DNA from: Paraburkholderia panacisoli | Lineage (GTDB): Bacteria; Pseudomonadota; Gammaproteobacteria; Burkholderiales; Burkholderiaceae | Direction: 5' to 3' | Length of the DNA: 64,000 nucleotides | Assembly: GCF_008369935.1 (NCBI RefSeq) | Contig: NZ_VTUZ01000020.1 | Span: forward strand, 1 to 64,000 | In this document: positions 16,983 through 25,835 of the stretch, in pieces | How the letters are laid out: each line of letters opens with the position of its first letter | Numbering within the stretch: the stretch's first letter is position 1 | Notes under the pieces: generated by a model | What the model was told of the DNA's origin: nothing | Databases searched by the model: none | Seen by the model: the letters and a program-made list of their open reading frames with translations, nothing else | Translations under genes and position numbers: made by a program

Positions 16983-17093
16983 TCTGTCGGTAGCGTACGT
17001 TCAGGTCGCTGGCGCTCGTCGCCGGTGGACTGCATATGTCAACGCACCTCGGCGCATGCTGATTGCAGCGCTCGCCAACGCTTACGCCCGCAA
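16983..17093 (+). pseudogene. Fragment of a dmeF-like CDF gene
   Basis: Bases encode SLALVAGGLHMSTHLGA, then (after a one-base deletion) MLIAALANAYARK, matching the second and third helices of the intact DmeF encoded at 14826-16121. Nothing CDF-like precedes or follows. It is abutted to the truncated MFS gene, giving a chimeric junction. Confidence 0.75.
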
Positions 17094-17705
17094 ATCTAAA
17101 GCCAACCCTTTATCTCTGCAATCCGCCAAAGCACAAACATCAACAGCGCCACTGATGCAGTGGTCGAAAGAAAGACATCTATCGGGCGCATAAAGTTTGT
17201 GTCAGAGCTGTCTGAGGCGACCGTCTAAGCGAGAAATGCAAGTCCTTGTGCCTCGCCTCCTGAATTTGCCAAGCCTGGCAAGCCGTTACGAAGGAACAAC
17301 CCATTGGCCAAGTTTGGCGAAGCTTAGAGGGTCGCCTAACGCCTTACCTTGGGCACAAGTTTTCCGACCGTCTGCCGACAAGAGCTGTCCACATTCTTGC
17401 GGCGATTATCTTTGTCGAACTCGGTGGATTGGCCCTGAGAACGGCGCTTTATCCGGCTGCGCATCCGATGTTTTAACCGGACGGCTGGGTGGAGGCACTT
17501 ATTCCGGCGTCGCCTTAGCTTCGAGCCTAACCAGCGGACGCTCGGCACATCCATCGTCACTGTCATGTTCTGTGGGCGTCTGAGCTTTCAGGCGCGCCGG
17601 ATTGCGAGGCCAGGACGGTACAAATGCTTACAAAGCATTGTGCTTGCCGGTGCACCATCCTCGCTGCTGTGACGTTATTGCATGTACATCCCAGTGGAGC
17701 TCGCA
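17094..17705. other. Region without a recognised gene
   Basis: About 600 bases after the chimeric remnant. No frame has convincing protein character. The right end carries the leader of the glycine-zipper gene. Confidence 0.4.
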
Positions 17706-18401
17706 ATGAACACGAACGTCGCCTCGAACATGCCGCCGCGCGGTCGCATCCATCCCCTGGTCGCGGGTGCGGCCGTGGCCGTTATCCTCGCCAGTGCGAC
17801 CGGCATTGCGGCGATGACGACCGGAATGCTGCCCACTTCACGCGCTGTTACGACGCCTCCGACGCAAGCTATTGCGGCCGCCGCCCCCGTCGCCAGCGCG
17901 CCGGTCACGTCGCCGCAGTCGTACGTCGAACAACGTGCGGCGCAGGAGGCACCAGCCCAGCCGCGCGTCCATCACCACCGTAGCGCTCCGGTTGAGCAGG
18001 CTCCGAGGTATGCGAACAACGATACCTATCAACGCCAGGCTCAACCCGCTCCAAGGCCAGTAGCAGTTGACCCGAATGCCGGGGAGGTTGTCGCCGTCAA
18101 CGCTGTCCAGGAACCCGAGCCGACGACGGGGCTCGGAGCCGTAGGCGGCGCTGTCGCTGGCGGGCTGTTGGGAAATCAGGTCGGTGGAGGACGTGGTCGT
18201 GTTCTGGCAACGATTGCTGGCGCGATTGGTGGCGGGTTTGCCGGCAATGGCATCGAGCATGCGGTGCGCAAGGCTACGACCTACCAGGTGCAGGTCAGAA
18301 TGCAGGACGGCAGCTACCGGAATTTCGCCTACACGACACAGCCTCAGGTTCAGGTCGGTGAACGTGTCCGTGTCTCGGGCGACTCCCTGACCGCGTCGTA
18401 G
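17706..18401 (+). CDS. Glycine-zipper 2TM domain envelope protein
   Basis: Encodes 231 residues from MNTNVASNMPP. One membrane segment (about 20-45) is followed by a long Ala/Pro/Gln-rich periplasmic region. A glycine-zipper segment follows (GLGAVGGAVAGGLLGNQVGG, then ATIAGAIGGGFAGNGIEHAV), and a C-terminal strand-rich part (YQVQVRMQDGSYRNFAY, then VQVGERVRVSGD). This layout matches SlyB/Rcs-associated lipoprotein-like envelope proteins, but there is no lipobox Cys. The frame opens 24 bases upstream at a second Met. Confidence 0.82.
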   Translation: MNTNVASNMPPRGRIHPLVAGAAVAVILASATGIAAMTTGMLPTSRAVTTPPTQAIAAAAPVASAPVTSPQSYVEQRAAQEAPAQPRVHHHRSAPVEQAPRYANNDTYQRQAQPAPRPVAVDPNAGEVVAVNAVQEPEPTTGLGAVGGAVAGGLLGNQVGGGRGRVLATIAGAIGGGFAGNGIEHAVRKATTYQVQVRMQDGSYRNFAYTTQPQVQVGERVRVSGDSLTAS

Positions 18402-18551
18402 GCATGGTCGGTACTGGCAGCATCACAGCGGGTTACTGCCGGATACAGTTTTGACATTTCCTCCGCACCTGCTTCCGCGCGCCACCCCTAAAATCCGCGT
18501 CGTTCGCCATCGTTTGGCGCTCGCCGGAAACGAGCAGGACAGGAGAACTCC

Positions 18552-18836
18552 ATGAAACACGCTACCCTTTTTCTGGCAGTGGGACTTTCCGCTGCGTGCG
18601 CATCCAGCGCGGCTCTCGCCCACGCTGACATCGGAGTTTATCTGGGGGTGCCAGGGCCCGTCTATGTCGCGCCACCCCCAGTCGTATACGAGGCTCCCCC
18701 ACCGGTGGTCTACGCACCCGCTCCGGTCTACGGCTACGGTTACCGCTATGAAGGGGATTATGACGAGCGCAGGTGGCATGACCACGGTCGCCACCGTGGA
18801 TGGGAACGGCATCATCATGGCGACGATGACGACTGA
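18552..18836 (+). CDS. Secreted PXPV-repeat protein
   Basis: Encodes 94 residues. A signal peptide (ending SSAALA) is followed by HADIGVYLGVPGPVY, then Pro-Val/Pro-Tyr repeats (APPPVVYEAPPPVVYAPAPV), a Tyr/Gly stretch and a His/Asp-rich end. This is the PXPV family common in Burkholderiaceae, presumed periplasmic. A paralog with a different tail is at 23015-23326. Confidence 0.82.
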   Translation: MKHATLFLAVGLSAACASSAALAHADIGVYLGVPGPVYVAPPPVVYEAPPPVVYAPAPVYGYGYRYEGDYDERRWHDHGRHRGWERHHHGDDDD

Positions 18837-19143
18837 TTCACCGATGGCTGCGTCCGATAGCGACTGAATGCTCGCGGACGTGATTCGACGCACCCCAAAT
18901 CGGGGGTTCATCCGGGTCAGCCCAAGCTCTAGCGCGTTCGAATCCCCCTTGATGTGCGTTCGGCGCCGTTGACACAGGCAGTCACTTCCAGCCGTGTTTC
19001 GCCTGCAATCTCGGGACAAAACCGATTCCGTCGTGCCAGGCGTCAATGATGTTTTTGGCCAGCCGCTTCAGCTCGGAAAGTCATGCGGGCGCAACGTACC
19101 TGTTTCTGCTGTCTGCCGCCGCACGCAAGCGAATACCAAAAAG
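18837..19143. other. Intergenic region, nothing recognised
   Basis: About 300 bases between the PXPV gene and the PAP2 remnant. The long minus-strand frame through here is antisense to the PXPV gene and lacks motifs. Confidence 0.4.
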
Positions 19144-19479
19144 CTACCTCGGCGCGTGGAGAGACAGGTCGACACCGTGCTGCATGATGATGTGTATCGT
19201 GGCACTGACGACAAACGCGATGAACGACGCTATACCGAGGGAGGAGGTGTCTCTCTGATTTTCATCGCCAATGTGATGAAGCACACCCGCTATCGCTATC
19301 CATGCCACGCCGAAGCTTAGGCCCACGAGCACGTCTGAGAACCAGTGAGCGCCCAGGTAAATCGTCGCAACTGTCTGACCGGCCAGCAGGATGTGCAACT
19401 GGGAAAAAAGCTGCGCCGGCGTGATGTCGTGGAGCGCAAGGCCGTCAGGATTGGGTGTAATTCGCAGTTCGGTGATGGG
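19144..19479 (-). pseudogene. PAP2 phosphatase family, C-terminal fragment
   Basis: One frame reads ELRITPNPDGLALHDITPA, then QLHILLAGQTVATIYLGAHW, FSDVLVGLSFGVAWIAIAG and a VDLSLHAPR end. YLGAHWFSDVLVG is the last conserved His-containing motif of membrane PAP2 lipid phosphatases. The earlier KxxxxxxRP and SGH motifs are missing. The homology stops near 19479, where H-NS-like sequence begins on the other strand. Confidence 0.6.
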
Positions 19480-19551
19480 ACAAAGGGTGCGGTCAAGAAG
19501 GCGTCGAAGGCGGAGGGTGCGCCCTCTGGCAAGGGCCAGCGGAAAGGTGAC
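19480..19551 (+). pseudogene. Short fragment of an H-NS family gene (linker)
   Basis: The plus strand encodes GAVKKASKAEGAPSGKGQRKG, which matches the Lys/Ala linker and GKGQRKG lead-in of the H-NS family genes at 22045-22642 and 47535-48272. The DNA-binding domain that should follow is absent. It directly abuts the PAP2 remnant on the opposite strand. Confidence 0.6.
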
Positions 19552-19554
19552 GCT

Positions 19555-20232
19555 TTACCGGAGCATTCTCTTAACCTACACAGTGCAGGTCATTAGGAAT
19601 GGTGCGCGAGGTCTTCAGCCAATAGCTCGACGAATGCCACAACGTGCATGGTAATTCGGAGATGACGGGAACAGGTGACGCCAAGGTTGGCGCTCGCGGC
19701 CCGATATTCCGGCAATACAACGACGCGGCATTTAAATTTTAGACGCCGGGTCGGCTAGACGCACAAGAAGACGTTCCGAATCGTTGACTCCTTCGGCGGT
19801 GGAAATGTCAAACACTCCCTTGTATGTCTCCACGACTTCCTCCACGTTACCTTCAGACATCTCAGTTGAATCACAAACCTTCGACTGCCGCCAGCGAAGG
19901 AGTCGTTAAGTATCCTGTCGGGGAGTCGATACTTCGCAACAGAGAAGCCATCCACAGCGCCGCGGGACGAACCCCGGGGGCTCTCTCAAAACGGGCGCGA
20001 TACCATGCGTCGAACTTGTCGTCCTCCGGGACTACGTATCGAGAACGGCAATAAGTGGTTTGAGGTCGGAAACGTCTATATGGTTGACGGGTGCTGACGG
20101 GTGCTCCACGCTGATGTCCGCACTTTTACCGTGGGTTATCACACAGACGGCTGGTACCTACGAGCGTAGACCATCTGCACAAACTTGCGCTTTATTTGCT
20201 TGTCGGTTCCTTTTGGCCGATTGGAGACAACT
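19555..20232. other. Region without a recognised gene
   Basis: About 680 bases with no convincing frame. A small tandem duplication, TGACGGGTGC twice, occurs near 20084-20103. The last part carries the leader of the 20233 gene. Confidence 0.4.
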
Positions 20233-21927
20233 ATGAAGGCAGTCTCGGTTTTATTGGCTCTTCTAGTCGTCTGCGCCCCGAACGCTCGTGCCGATGGTGC
20301 CACACCGCCTGCGGGCGCAAGCGAAGCCACGCCTAAACTTGGGGCGCTCGTACCGGCTGACACGGGGCGCGGGAAGCAAGTCAATCTCGACGGCGAGAAT
20401 CTGCCTGTTATTGCAACCGTCGAATTATGCGAGGACATCGACGAAAAATGTGGCAGGCCCCACGCAGTCTTCACCGAGGAGTCGACAAGTAAGTCTGTGA
20501 AGTTTTTCGTGCCTGCCACCCTCACGCCCGGGTCGTATCGAGTGCGACTCACCGCCGACAGGAAAACCTATTTCTACTCGACGTCAGAGCTTGTAGTTAG
20601 GCGGGCCGCTCCCGTCATAACGACGCTATCAAAGTCCGCACTTTACCCGGAAGGGAAGGACACTTACGCTGCCCTTCAGATATACGGGACTGGATTCGCG
20701 AGGAGCGCCGGGACGCCTGCAGCGATTAGCGAGCAACCCGCCGAAGAGAATGTAATTCGCGTCGATGGGGTTCCACTTAGCAACTGCGACCCCGACAAAA
20801 GTCGCTACTGTGCTCCGAAGCTCTCTATCTCTGGGACTGAAACTACTATTACGGTCGAGGGGCTACCGCAAGCTCTATCTGGCAAGGTGAAGTTGGATGT
20901 GCAAGTGGAGAACGTGGTTTCCAACCCAGTGACCTTGTTGATGTCCCCCTTTGGAAGGTGGACGCCGCGCACATTCGCGCTGGCCGTACTCGCGGTCGTG
21001 CTTGGCATTTCCTACTTCGGCAATAGGAAACAGGTCGATGTGCCGTCCACTCCGACTGAGAGAATTCGTGGATGGAGAACCATTTACATCGACTTCGACT
21101 CAAATACCTACAGCTTGTCCCGGCTTCAACTTGTAATCTGGACCTTTGTCGCATTATTCGGGTGGGTGTATCTCAGCGTCGCCCGTAGTTTGATTCAGGG
21201 TATGGCGACATTTTCGGATATCCCCAACGGCCTGCCGGGCGTTCTTCTAATCTCCGTCGGGACGAGTGTCGCCGCCGGAGGTGTAGCCGCGGTGAAGGGA
21301 GGCAAATCGGCTGGCCCTTTTTCTCCTTCCTTCCGCGACTTTTATTCTGTGGGAGGCATCGTTGCTCCGGAGCGCGCCCAGTTCTTCTTGTGGACGCTAG
21401 TCGGCGCGGTGGGCTTCATCGTGTACACCCTTGCGCTTGACCCTGCAACGATTGAAACGCTGCCGAAATTGCCCGAGGGATTCCTTCAGTTAGCGGGAAT
21501 CAGCGCTGCGGGTTATGTCGGCGGGAAGATAGTCCGCAAGACTGGTCCCGTGTTGACCGACGTAAAAGCCGAATTCTCAACCGTGAAAAATGAGGCTACG
21601 TGGACCCTTACAGGGAGCGGCCTTGCGAAAAATGCAACCTTTTCCTTCAAAGAAGGAGATGGTACGCAGGTGCCCACGGAAAGCCCCCTTGTTGGCGCGA
21701 CCGCAGAAGCAGCCTCGGCTGACCAAGACGGAGACGCTACGCTCTTTAAAAAATTGACTGTGAAAATGCTAAATGCGCCGAAAGAAGCTTTCGCACCAGC
21801 GGCACCACCCCCACCGGCCTCGGCTGGTGCGGGTGGTGCCGCTGGTGCGGCGGGACAACCAACGTTTCACAAGCGCCTGTTCGTCATCGTAAATCCCGAC
21901 GGTCAGAGAGCGGAGTGGCCTTACTGA
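20233..21927 (+). CDS. Membrane protein with TIG-like ectodomain, unknown
   Basis: Encodes 564 residues from MKAVSVLLALLVVCAPNARA, a signal peptide. Residues about 35-240 form two Ig/TIG-like beta segments (GRGKQVNLDGENLP, then ALQIYGTGFARSAG). A membrane helix follows near 255, then a block with four more hydrophobic helices containing SLSRLQLVIWTFVALFGWVY, RAQFFLWTLVGAVGF, and LPKLPEGFLQLAGISAAGYV followed by GGKI. A second TIG-like domain (ATWTLTGSGLAKNATFSF) and a Pro/Ala/Gly-rich linker end the protein. The layout suggests a surface or secretion-linked anchor. I recognise no named family. Confidence 0.75.
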   Translation: MKAVSVLLALLVVCAPNARADGATPPAGASEATPKLGALVPADTGRGKQVNLDGENLPVIATVELCEDIDEKCGRPHAVFTEESTSKSVKFFVPATLTPGSYRVRLTADRKTYFYSTSELVVRRAAPVITTLSKSALYPEGKDTYAALQIYGTGFARSAGTPAAISEQPAEENVIRVDGVPLSNCDPDKSRYCAPKLSISGTETTITVEGLPQALSGKVKLDVQVENVVSNPVTLLMSPFGRWTPRTFALAVLAVVLGISYFGNRKQVDVPSTPTERIRGWRTIYIDFDSNTYSLSRLQLVIWTFVALFGWVYLSVARSLIQGMATFSDIPNGLPGVLLISVGTSVAAGGVAAVKGGKSAGPFSPSFRDFYSVGGIVAPERAQFFLWTLVGAVGFIVYTLALDPATIETLPKLPEGFLQLAGISAAGYVGGKIVRKTGPVLTDVKAEFSTVKNEATWTLTGSGLAKNATFSFKEGDGTQVPTESPLVGATAEAASADQDGDATLFKKLTVKMLNAPKEAFAPAAPPPPASAGAGGAAGAAGQPTFHKRLFVIVNPDGQRAEWPY

Positions 21928-22044
21928 GCCGGCTATGCTTGCGTCGGCAAGTGTCGCGAAGAAACTGCGGCCGCGTATCGGCTTCTCACCACATACGGCG
22001 GCCCGGCCGCCGCCCTCGCAGGGGGAAGGCACCGCTGTCTGCCC

Positions 22045-22642
22045 AAATACATCAATCCCAAAACTGGCGAAACGTGGAGCGGTCACGCCCGCCCGCCGGC
22101 TTGGATTAAAGACGTCAAAGACCGCAGTAAATTTTTGATTGCAAGCAGCGCTGAAGGCGACCGGTGCGGCGAACGCAGGCGTTGTGAGCAAGGCGAAGAC
22201 TGCGGCCAATAAGACGGCGAAAGCGGTGGGCGCAACCAGCGGCAAGGGGCAGCGGAAAGGGCCACAGCCGTCGCTTTATCTTGACCCCAAGACCGGTGCG
22301 ACATGGAGCGGTCGTGGGCGGGCTCCGGCGTGGTTGGCTAGTGCCAAGGACCGGACAAAGTTTCTGATTGATGGCGCCAGTGCGGCGGCCGATGTGAGTG
22401 CTTCGACCGAGACGAAGCCTTCGACCAAAAAGGCAGTTGCCAAGAAAGCCGTCGTCAATAAGGTCGCAGCGACAAAGACCGCACCGACGAAGAAGGTTGC
22501 GGTCAAGAGAGTGGTTGCTAGGAAGGCCGTGAGCGCGAAGGTGCCGGCTAAGAAGAGGCCGACGAGAAAAGCGCCGCGCAAGAGCGCGGCCGTGCCCGCT
22601 CCGGTGGCCACAGTCGAGTCTGGCGCCGAGTTGACGACCTGA
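22045..22642 (+). pseudogene. H-NS family gene, 5'-truncated and frameshifted
   Basis: Frame one encodes a DNA-binding domain (KYINPKTGETWSGHARPPAW, KDRSKFLIA) from 22045. After a frameshift near 22140 the next frame continues with AANAGVVSKAKTAANKTAKA, then a second domain (YLDPKTGATWSGRGRAPAWL) and a very Lys/Ala-rich, histone H1-like tail ending in ESGAELTT. No N-terminal oligomerisation helix is present upstream. The second part alone, from a TTG at 22139 (167 residues), might still be made and bind DNA. Confidence 0.75.
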
Positions 22643-22712
22643 ACGTAGTTGTCAGGTGCCCGGTGGACCAGCGATTTTCCGGTTCCACCGGGTACACCAG
22701 GCCGACGACGTT

Positions 22713-22961
22713 TTATTGCGCCTGTAATGCTTGACGTTGGGCAGCTTGCTGTTGAGCCTGCTCTTGAGCGTGCTGCTTCGCAAGGTGCCTGCCGACCATG
22801 CAGCCACCGACAGCACCAACGACAGCGTGGTGCCCCGCGTAATGCCCAGCGACCCCGCCTACCACCGCGCCCTTGAGGCAGCCTGCGGCGTTAGCCGTGC
22901 CTGCCGTTGCAAAGACCAGCGTCGTTGTAATCAAGGCGATTCGTATCGGGCTAGCTTTCAT
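22713..22961 (-). CDS. Secreted glycine-zipper small protein
   Basis: Encodes 82 residues. A signal peptide (ending GTANA) precedes a Gly/Ala/Val segment (GAVVGGVAGHYAGHHAVVGA) of glycine-zipper type and a Gln/Ala-rich tail. It is probably periplasmic or membrane-associated. It lies beside the PXPV protein gene on the same strand. Confidence 0.75.
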   Translation of the reverse strand: MKASPIRIALITTTLVFATAGTANAAGCLKGAVVGGVAGHYAGHHAVVGAVGGCMVGRHLAKQHAQEQAQQQAAQRQALQAQ

Positions 22962-23014
22962 TCAAAGATACTCTGCGGTTGGATTTCTCGGATGTGGCGC
23001 TTTCCGGCGTCGGT

Positions 23015-23326
23015 TCAATACCCGCGCCAATCACGATGCTCGCGCCACTCGTGCTCACGCCATTCCTGCCGGCGCCATTCACGTTCACGCCACTCGCGAC
23101 GTTCGCGCCATTCGCGGGCTCGCCAGTCGTCATCACCGCCGTACGCGACGGCGACAGGTGCGGGAGCGTACATGACGGGAGGTGGCGGTGCGTACACTGG
23201 CTCTGCCGGCGCATACACGGCGCCGGGGATGCCCAATCCGATGGCGACGTCGACGTGTGCCGATGCTGCCGTTGATGCTGCCAGTACTGCCAGACCGAGC
23301 GCTGCACCGAGAATCTTCTTGTTCAT
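23015..23326 (-). CDS. Secreted PXPV-repeat protein with Trp-Arg-Glu repeat tail
   Basis: Encodes 103 residues. A signal peptide (ending AASA) is followed by HVDVAIGLGIPGAVYAPAEP, a short PXPV repeat and a tail of about 35 residues made of WRE units (REWRERREWRER, then EWREHEWREHRDWRGY). The tail DNA consists of short tandem units around GCCATTC/GCCACTC on the plus strand, so the repeat number could vary by slippage. It is a paralog of the 18552 gene with a different tail. Confidence 0.82.
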   Translation of the reverse strand: MNKKILGAALGLAVLAASTAASAHVDVAIGLGIPGAVYAPAEPVYAPPPPVMYAPAPVAVAYGGDDDWRAREWRERREWREREWRRQEWREHEWREHRDWRGY

Positions 23327-23652
23327 CTTCGCTACTCCTCACACATTGAGTGCAATGTCAGTGACTACGGCTCGGAGTGTAGGAGGGGATGTAAGACACA
23401 GGTGAAACGACGGTGCGAGATTGGTAACACGACATTACTGGCGTCGGCGCCACGCGTGCGGTGAACTCCGTGCTCGTAGCCAACCATGACGCTCTTCGGG
23501 CTGGCTCGGGCTGCCGCTTGAGCTGCTGGCTCACTTTCGACGAACGGTTGATGTAAGTAGGAGTTGTTTGTAGCTGTTTGTGGTAGCCGCTACGAGCGGA
23601 CTAGCGTAGCCTGCTATTTCCTTCCGCCGGGTCCAGCACTCATACATTCGCC
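23327..23652. other. Intergenic region, nothing recognised
   Basis: This region separates divergent genes: the PXPV gene on the minus strand and arsN2 on the plus strand. It should contain both promoters, but no clear motif could be assigned by eye. Confidence 0.4.
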
Positions 23653-24120
23653 ATGAAGATACGTTCCGCACGAAGTGATGACCTTGATGCCATCAAAGCA
23701 TTGCTCGCAGAGAACGGGCTGCTGGCGGTCGACATCACCGCCCTTGCACTCAACGACTTCTTGGTCGCAGAGGACGCAAACGGAGATTTCATCGGCTGCG
23801 TTGGTCTCGACAAATTCGGGACAAGTGCGCTGCTGCGGTCACTGGTAGTAGCGAACAACGCTCGCGAGAAAGGGTTGGGTCGCCAATTACTGGCTTACGC
23901 CGAGAACGTTGCGCGGGCCGATGACATTTCTGAATTGTGGTTGCTGACGACGACCGCCGCTGAGTTCTTTCAACGGGCCGGCTATGTCGTGTCAGACCGG
24001 ACCACTGCGCCAGCTGAAATCCGAGCAAGTACACAGTTTGCAATGTTGTGCCCAGCATCGGCGAATTGCCTGAGGCGCGTGCTGGAAAGTGTTCCTACAG
24101 AGCGCGTCACGCGCTCTTAA
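23653..24120 (+). CDS. arsN2: ArsN2-like GNAT acetyltransferase
   Basis: Encodes 155 residues. The GNAT core is SLVVANNAREKGLGRQLLAY (acetyl-CoA loop), then ELWLLTTTAAEFFQRAGY and the C-terminal RTTAPAEIRASTQFAMLCPA. LLTTTAxxFFxRxGY with the APAEIRxTxxFAxLCPxSA end is characteristic of arsenic-resistance acetyltransferase ArsN2. No other ars genes are adjacent, so the arsenic role is inferred from family alone. It converges on a small YKGY-family gene 9 bases away. Confidence 0.82.
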   Translation: MKIRSARSDDLDAIKALLAENGLLAVDITALALNDFLVAEDANGDFIGCVGLDKFGTSALLRSLVVANNAREKGLGRQLLAYAENVARADDISELWLLTTTAAEFFQRAGYVVSDRTTAPAEIRASTQFAMLCPASANCLRRVLESVPTERVTRS

Positions 24121-24129
24121 AACTGAAGG

Positions 24130-24330
24130 TTAGCCGTGGGTGTCCACCCACGCGCGCGCCCAATTGACGCCAATGCTTCGTGCTTCATCTTCTGTTCTAC
24201 ACGCCGCGAGCACACCCGAGCTCTCGACGAGCTTCGTACCCTTCGTGATGGTTCCGCTCGCCGCATAGCCGTCATGCTGAGGAATCGCGTGGCCCCAAAT
24301 GCTGTATCCCTTGTATGTGTCCGTTTCCAT
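24130..24330 (-). CDS. Small YKGY..WGHAI family protein, copy 3 (intact)
   Basis: Encodes 66 residues. METDTYKGYSIWGHAI, then GYAASGTITKGTKLVESSGV and the WARAWVDTHG end match the other three copies. It is the shortest intact member because the segment between HAI and the SGTI strand is reduced. A longer upstream frame exists, but family similarity begins at this Met. Confidence 0.65.
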   Translation of the reverse strand: METDTYKGYSIWGHAIPQHDGYAASGTITKGTKLVESSGVLAACRTEDEARSIGVNWARAWVDTHG

Positions 24331-24361
24331 ATTCGGTCTGTGCTTGGAACGAATCCGCGCG

Positions 24362-24673
24362 TCAATTTGAGACTGCACTGTTACATCGCCTCCAGATTTT
24401 GGCAACAACGGGAGATGCGTATTGAACCGTCATTGCAGAAGTGAAAAGCTGCTCGGGCCGCGCATCCCCTTCATCCTTGAGTTCATGCTCTACGACCGCG
24501 CGAGCGATTTCACGCGCCTCGGCGACAACTTCAATCCGCTCCAGCCAGCTTGCCGTCAACGCGTTCCGTTGCAGCCAGATACGGGTGGACTCCACAAGCT
24601 GGTCATTGCTGAGCCAGTCCCCTTGCAGCGAAAGGGCTGCCACGTCGCTGACTGCGAGGTAGCAGCGAAGCAC
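24362..24673 (-). CDS. Hypothetical protein, possibly 5'-truncated
   Basis: Encodes up to 103 residues. Helical segments CYLAVSDVAALSLQGDWL, ESTRIWLQRNALTASWLER and VVAEAREIARAVVEHELKD look like real protein. The only start is a GTG at 24673 that lacks a spaced ribosome-binding site and abuts an integrase remnant, so the original 5' end may be lost. No family is recognised. Confidence 0.45.
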   Translation of the reverse strand: MLRCYLAVSDVAALSLQGDWLSNDQLVESTRIWLQRNALTASWLERIEVVAEAREIARAVVEHELKDEGDARPEQLFTSAMTVQYASPVVAKIWRRCNSAVSN

Positions 24674-24679
24674 TCCTTC

Positions 24680-25330
24680 GTCATACCGGCATTGTCGAAA
24701 AAAACAGCGTCGATGTTTCAGTGCAGCAGTCTACGGGTGTTCGTTAAGCCCAGTTGCTGTGCGCGTTCGGCCTTTGGAATATAGACCGATACGATACGTC
24801 GACGAAATGAGTCGGCTTTTTCGTGCCTCATTTCAATCTCGTAGCCTACGACCGCTCCAGTACGCCGGGACACAGCAAACATGACAGTTGCGAAAACGTT
24901 CTGCCGCTTGCCACCAATCATTGCAGCCACTGGAATCTTGGCAATGAAGCCATTGACGTCGACCACTTCGAGGTTGAAGCCGAATGTCATCCAGCTCGCA
25001 TGACCAGTTCTCGACTTCGCGTATTGCTGCGTCAAACGCGGTCCATACCTTTTTCGCTCAGCATCATTTTTCTAACGAAGATGCTTCTGCAGTAGTACAA
25101 AAACTGATGCTCGCCAGGAAGTAGTCTTTTGGGGTTGTATGCGAGAGCATGGGGCAAAACGATTGCATGCGTCTCAGCATGAGGGAGGCCAATCGATGTC
25201 GAACCAGCTTCCGACCACGTTGGAACTCCCGCGCAACCCCTCGCATTCAAAAACAGCTTCCGGGAAATGCTGAAGGTCTGAATCGGCCTGGCTTGCTCAA
25301 AAAACGGCCGCTGGAACACTGCAATTAAAG
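24680..25330 (-). pseudogene. DDE integrase/transposase remnant (TniA/Mu-like)
   Basis: Pieced from several frames on the minus strand: EHQFLYYCRSIFVRKMMLSE, then WTAFDAAIREVENWSCELDD, then HLEVVDVNGF-like FGFNLEVVDVNGFIAKIPVA, then VMFAVSRRTGAVVGYEIEMR, then LLH-stop-NIDAVFFDNAGMTKE. The Asp of EVVDVNGF and the Asp of VFFDNA fit the first two catalytic acids of an rve-type integrase core. An in-frame TGA and at least two frameshifts break it, and the C-terminus is missing. Confidence 0.6.
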
Positions 25331-25835
25331 AGGTTGCTAACGAAAAGGCTGCTGCGGTGGACGATAAGATGGTCCAAGCCGAAATTCTGTCCGATGCCCG
25401 GTACTGGTGCGCTTCTCAGCCGCCGCCCAGTCCCGCCTGTGGGGCCAAGGTTGGGAAGAAGCAAACGAGCAGATGATAAGTAAATGTGCCGGCGGTGGAA
25501 GCCGAACCTAGAACAGTAACGGCCGACGGCGGTAAGAGGGCGGCAAGGTGAGGCGAAACACGCCGAACGGCTGCTGGGTCAATAATCGGCCTGGCAAAGG
25601 TTGCGGTCTCGGGACGTGGCAACCCGGGGGAGATGCTGCGCTCGGCAAGCATCCGGCTAGTGGGACCGCTCCGCGAAGGATGTGTATAGAGATGAATTCG
25701 CCGTCTGTTCCATCGGCGCGAGCGCGCGGTGGACGAAAAACGCGCTCTGTGCGGTAGATAACACGGAGAATCATTGTTTGTTTGTTGTAATCTGTAAGCA
25801 AAATCCCATGTCCCCTCTGACCGTCGAGGTGGTAC
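25331..25835. other. Region without a recognised gene
   Basis: A plus-strand piece near 25330-25475 encodes EVANEKAAAVDDKMVQAEIL and then SDARYW, which looks protein-like but is incomplete. The rest is the leader of the LuxR-type gene. No terminator is evident. Confidence 0.35.

Noticed and set aside
16900..17093. Second functional cobalt exporter
   Set aside because: Only two helices of the dmeF-like sequence remain and they are frameshifted.
18423..19046. 207-residue minus-strand ORF
   Set aside because: Mostly antisense to the PXPV gene and without recognisable features.
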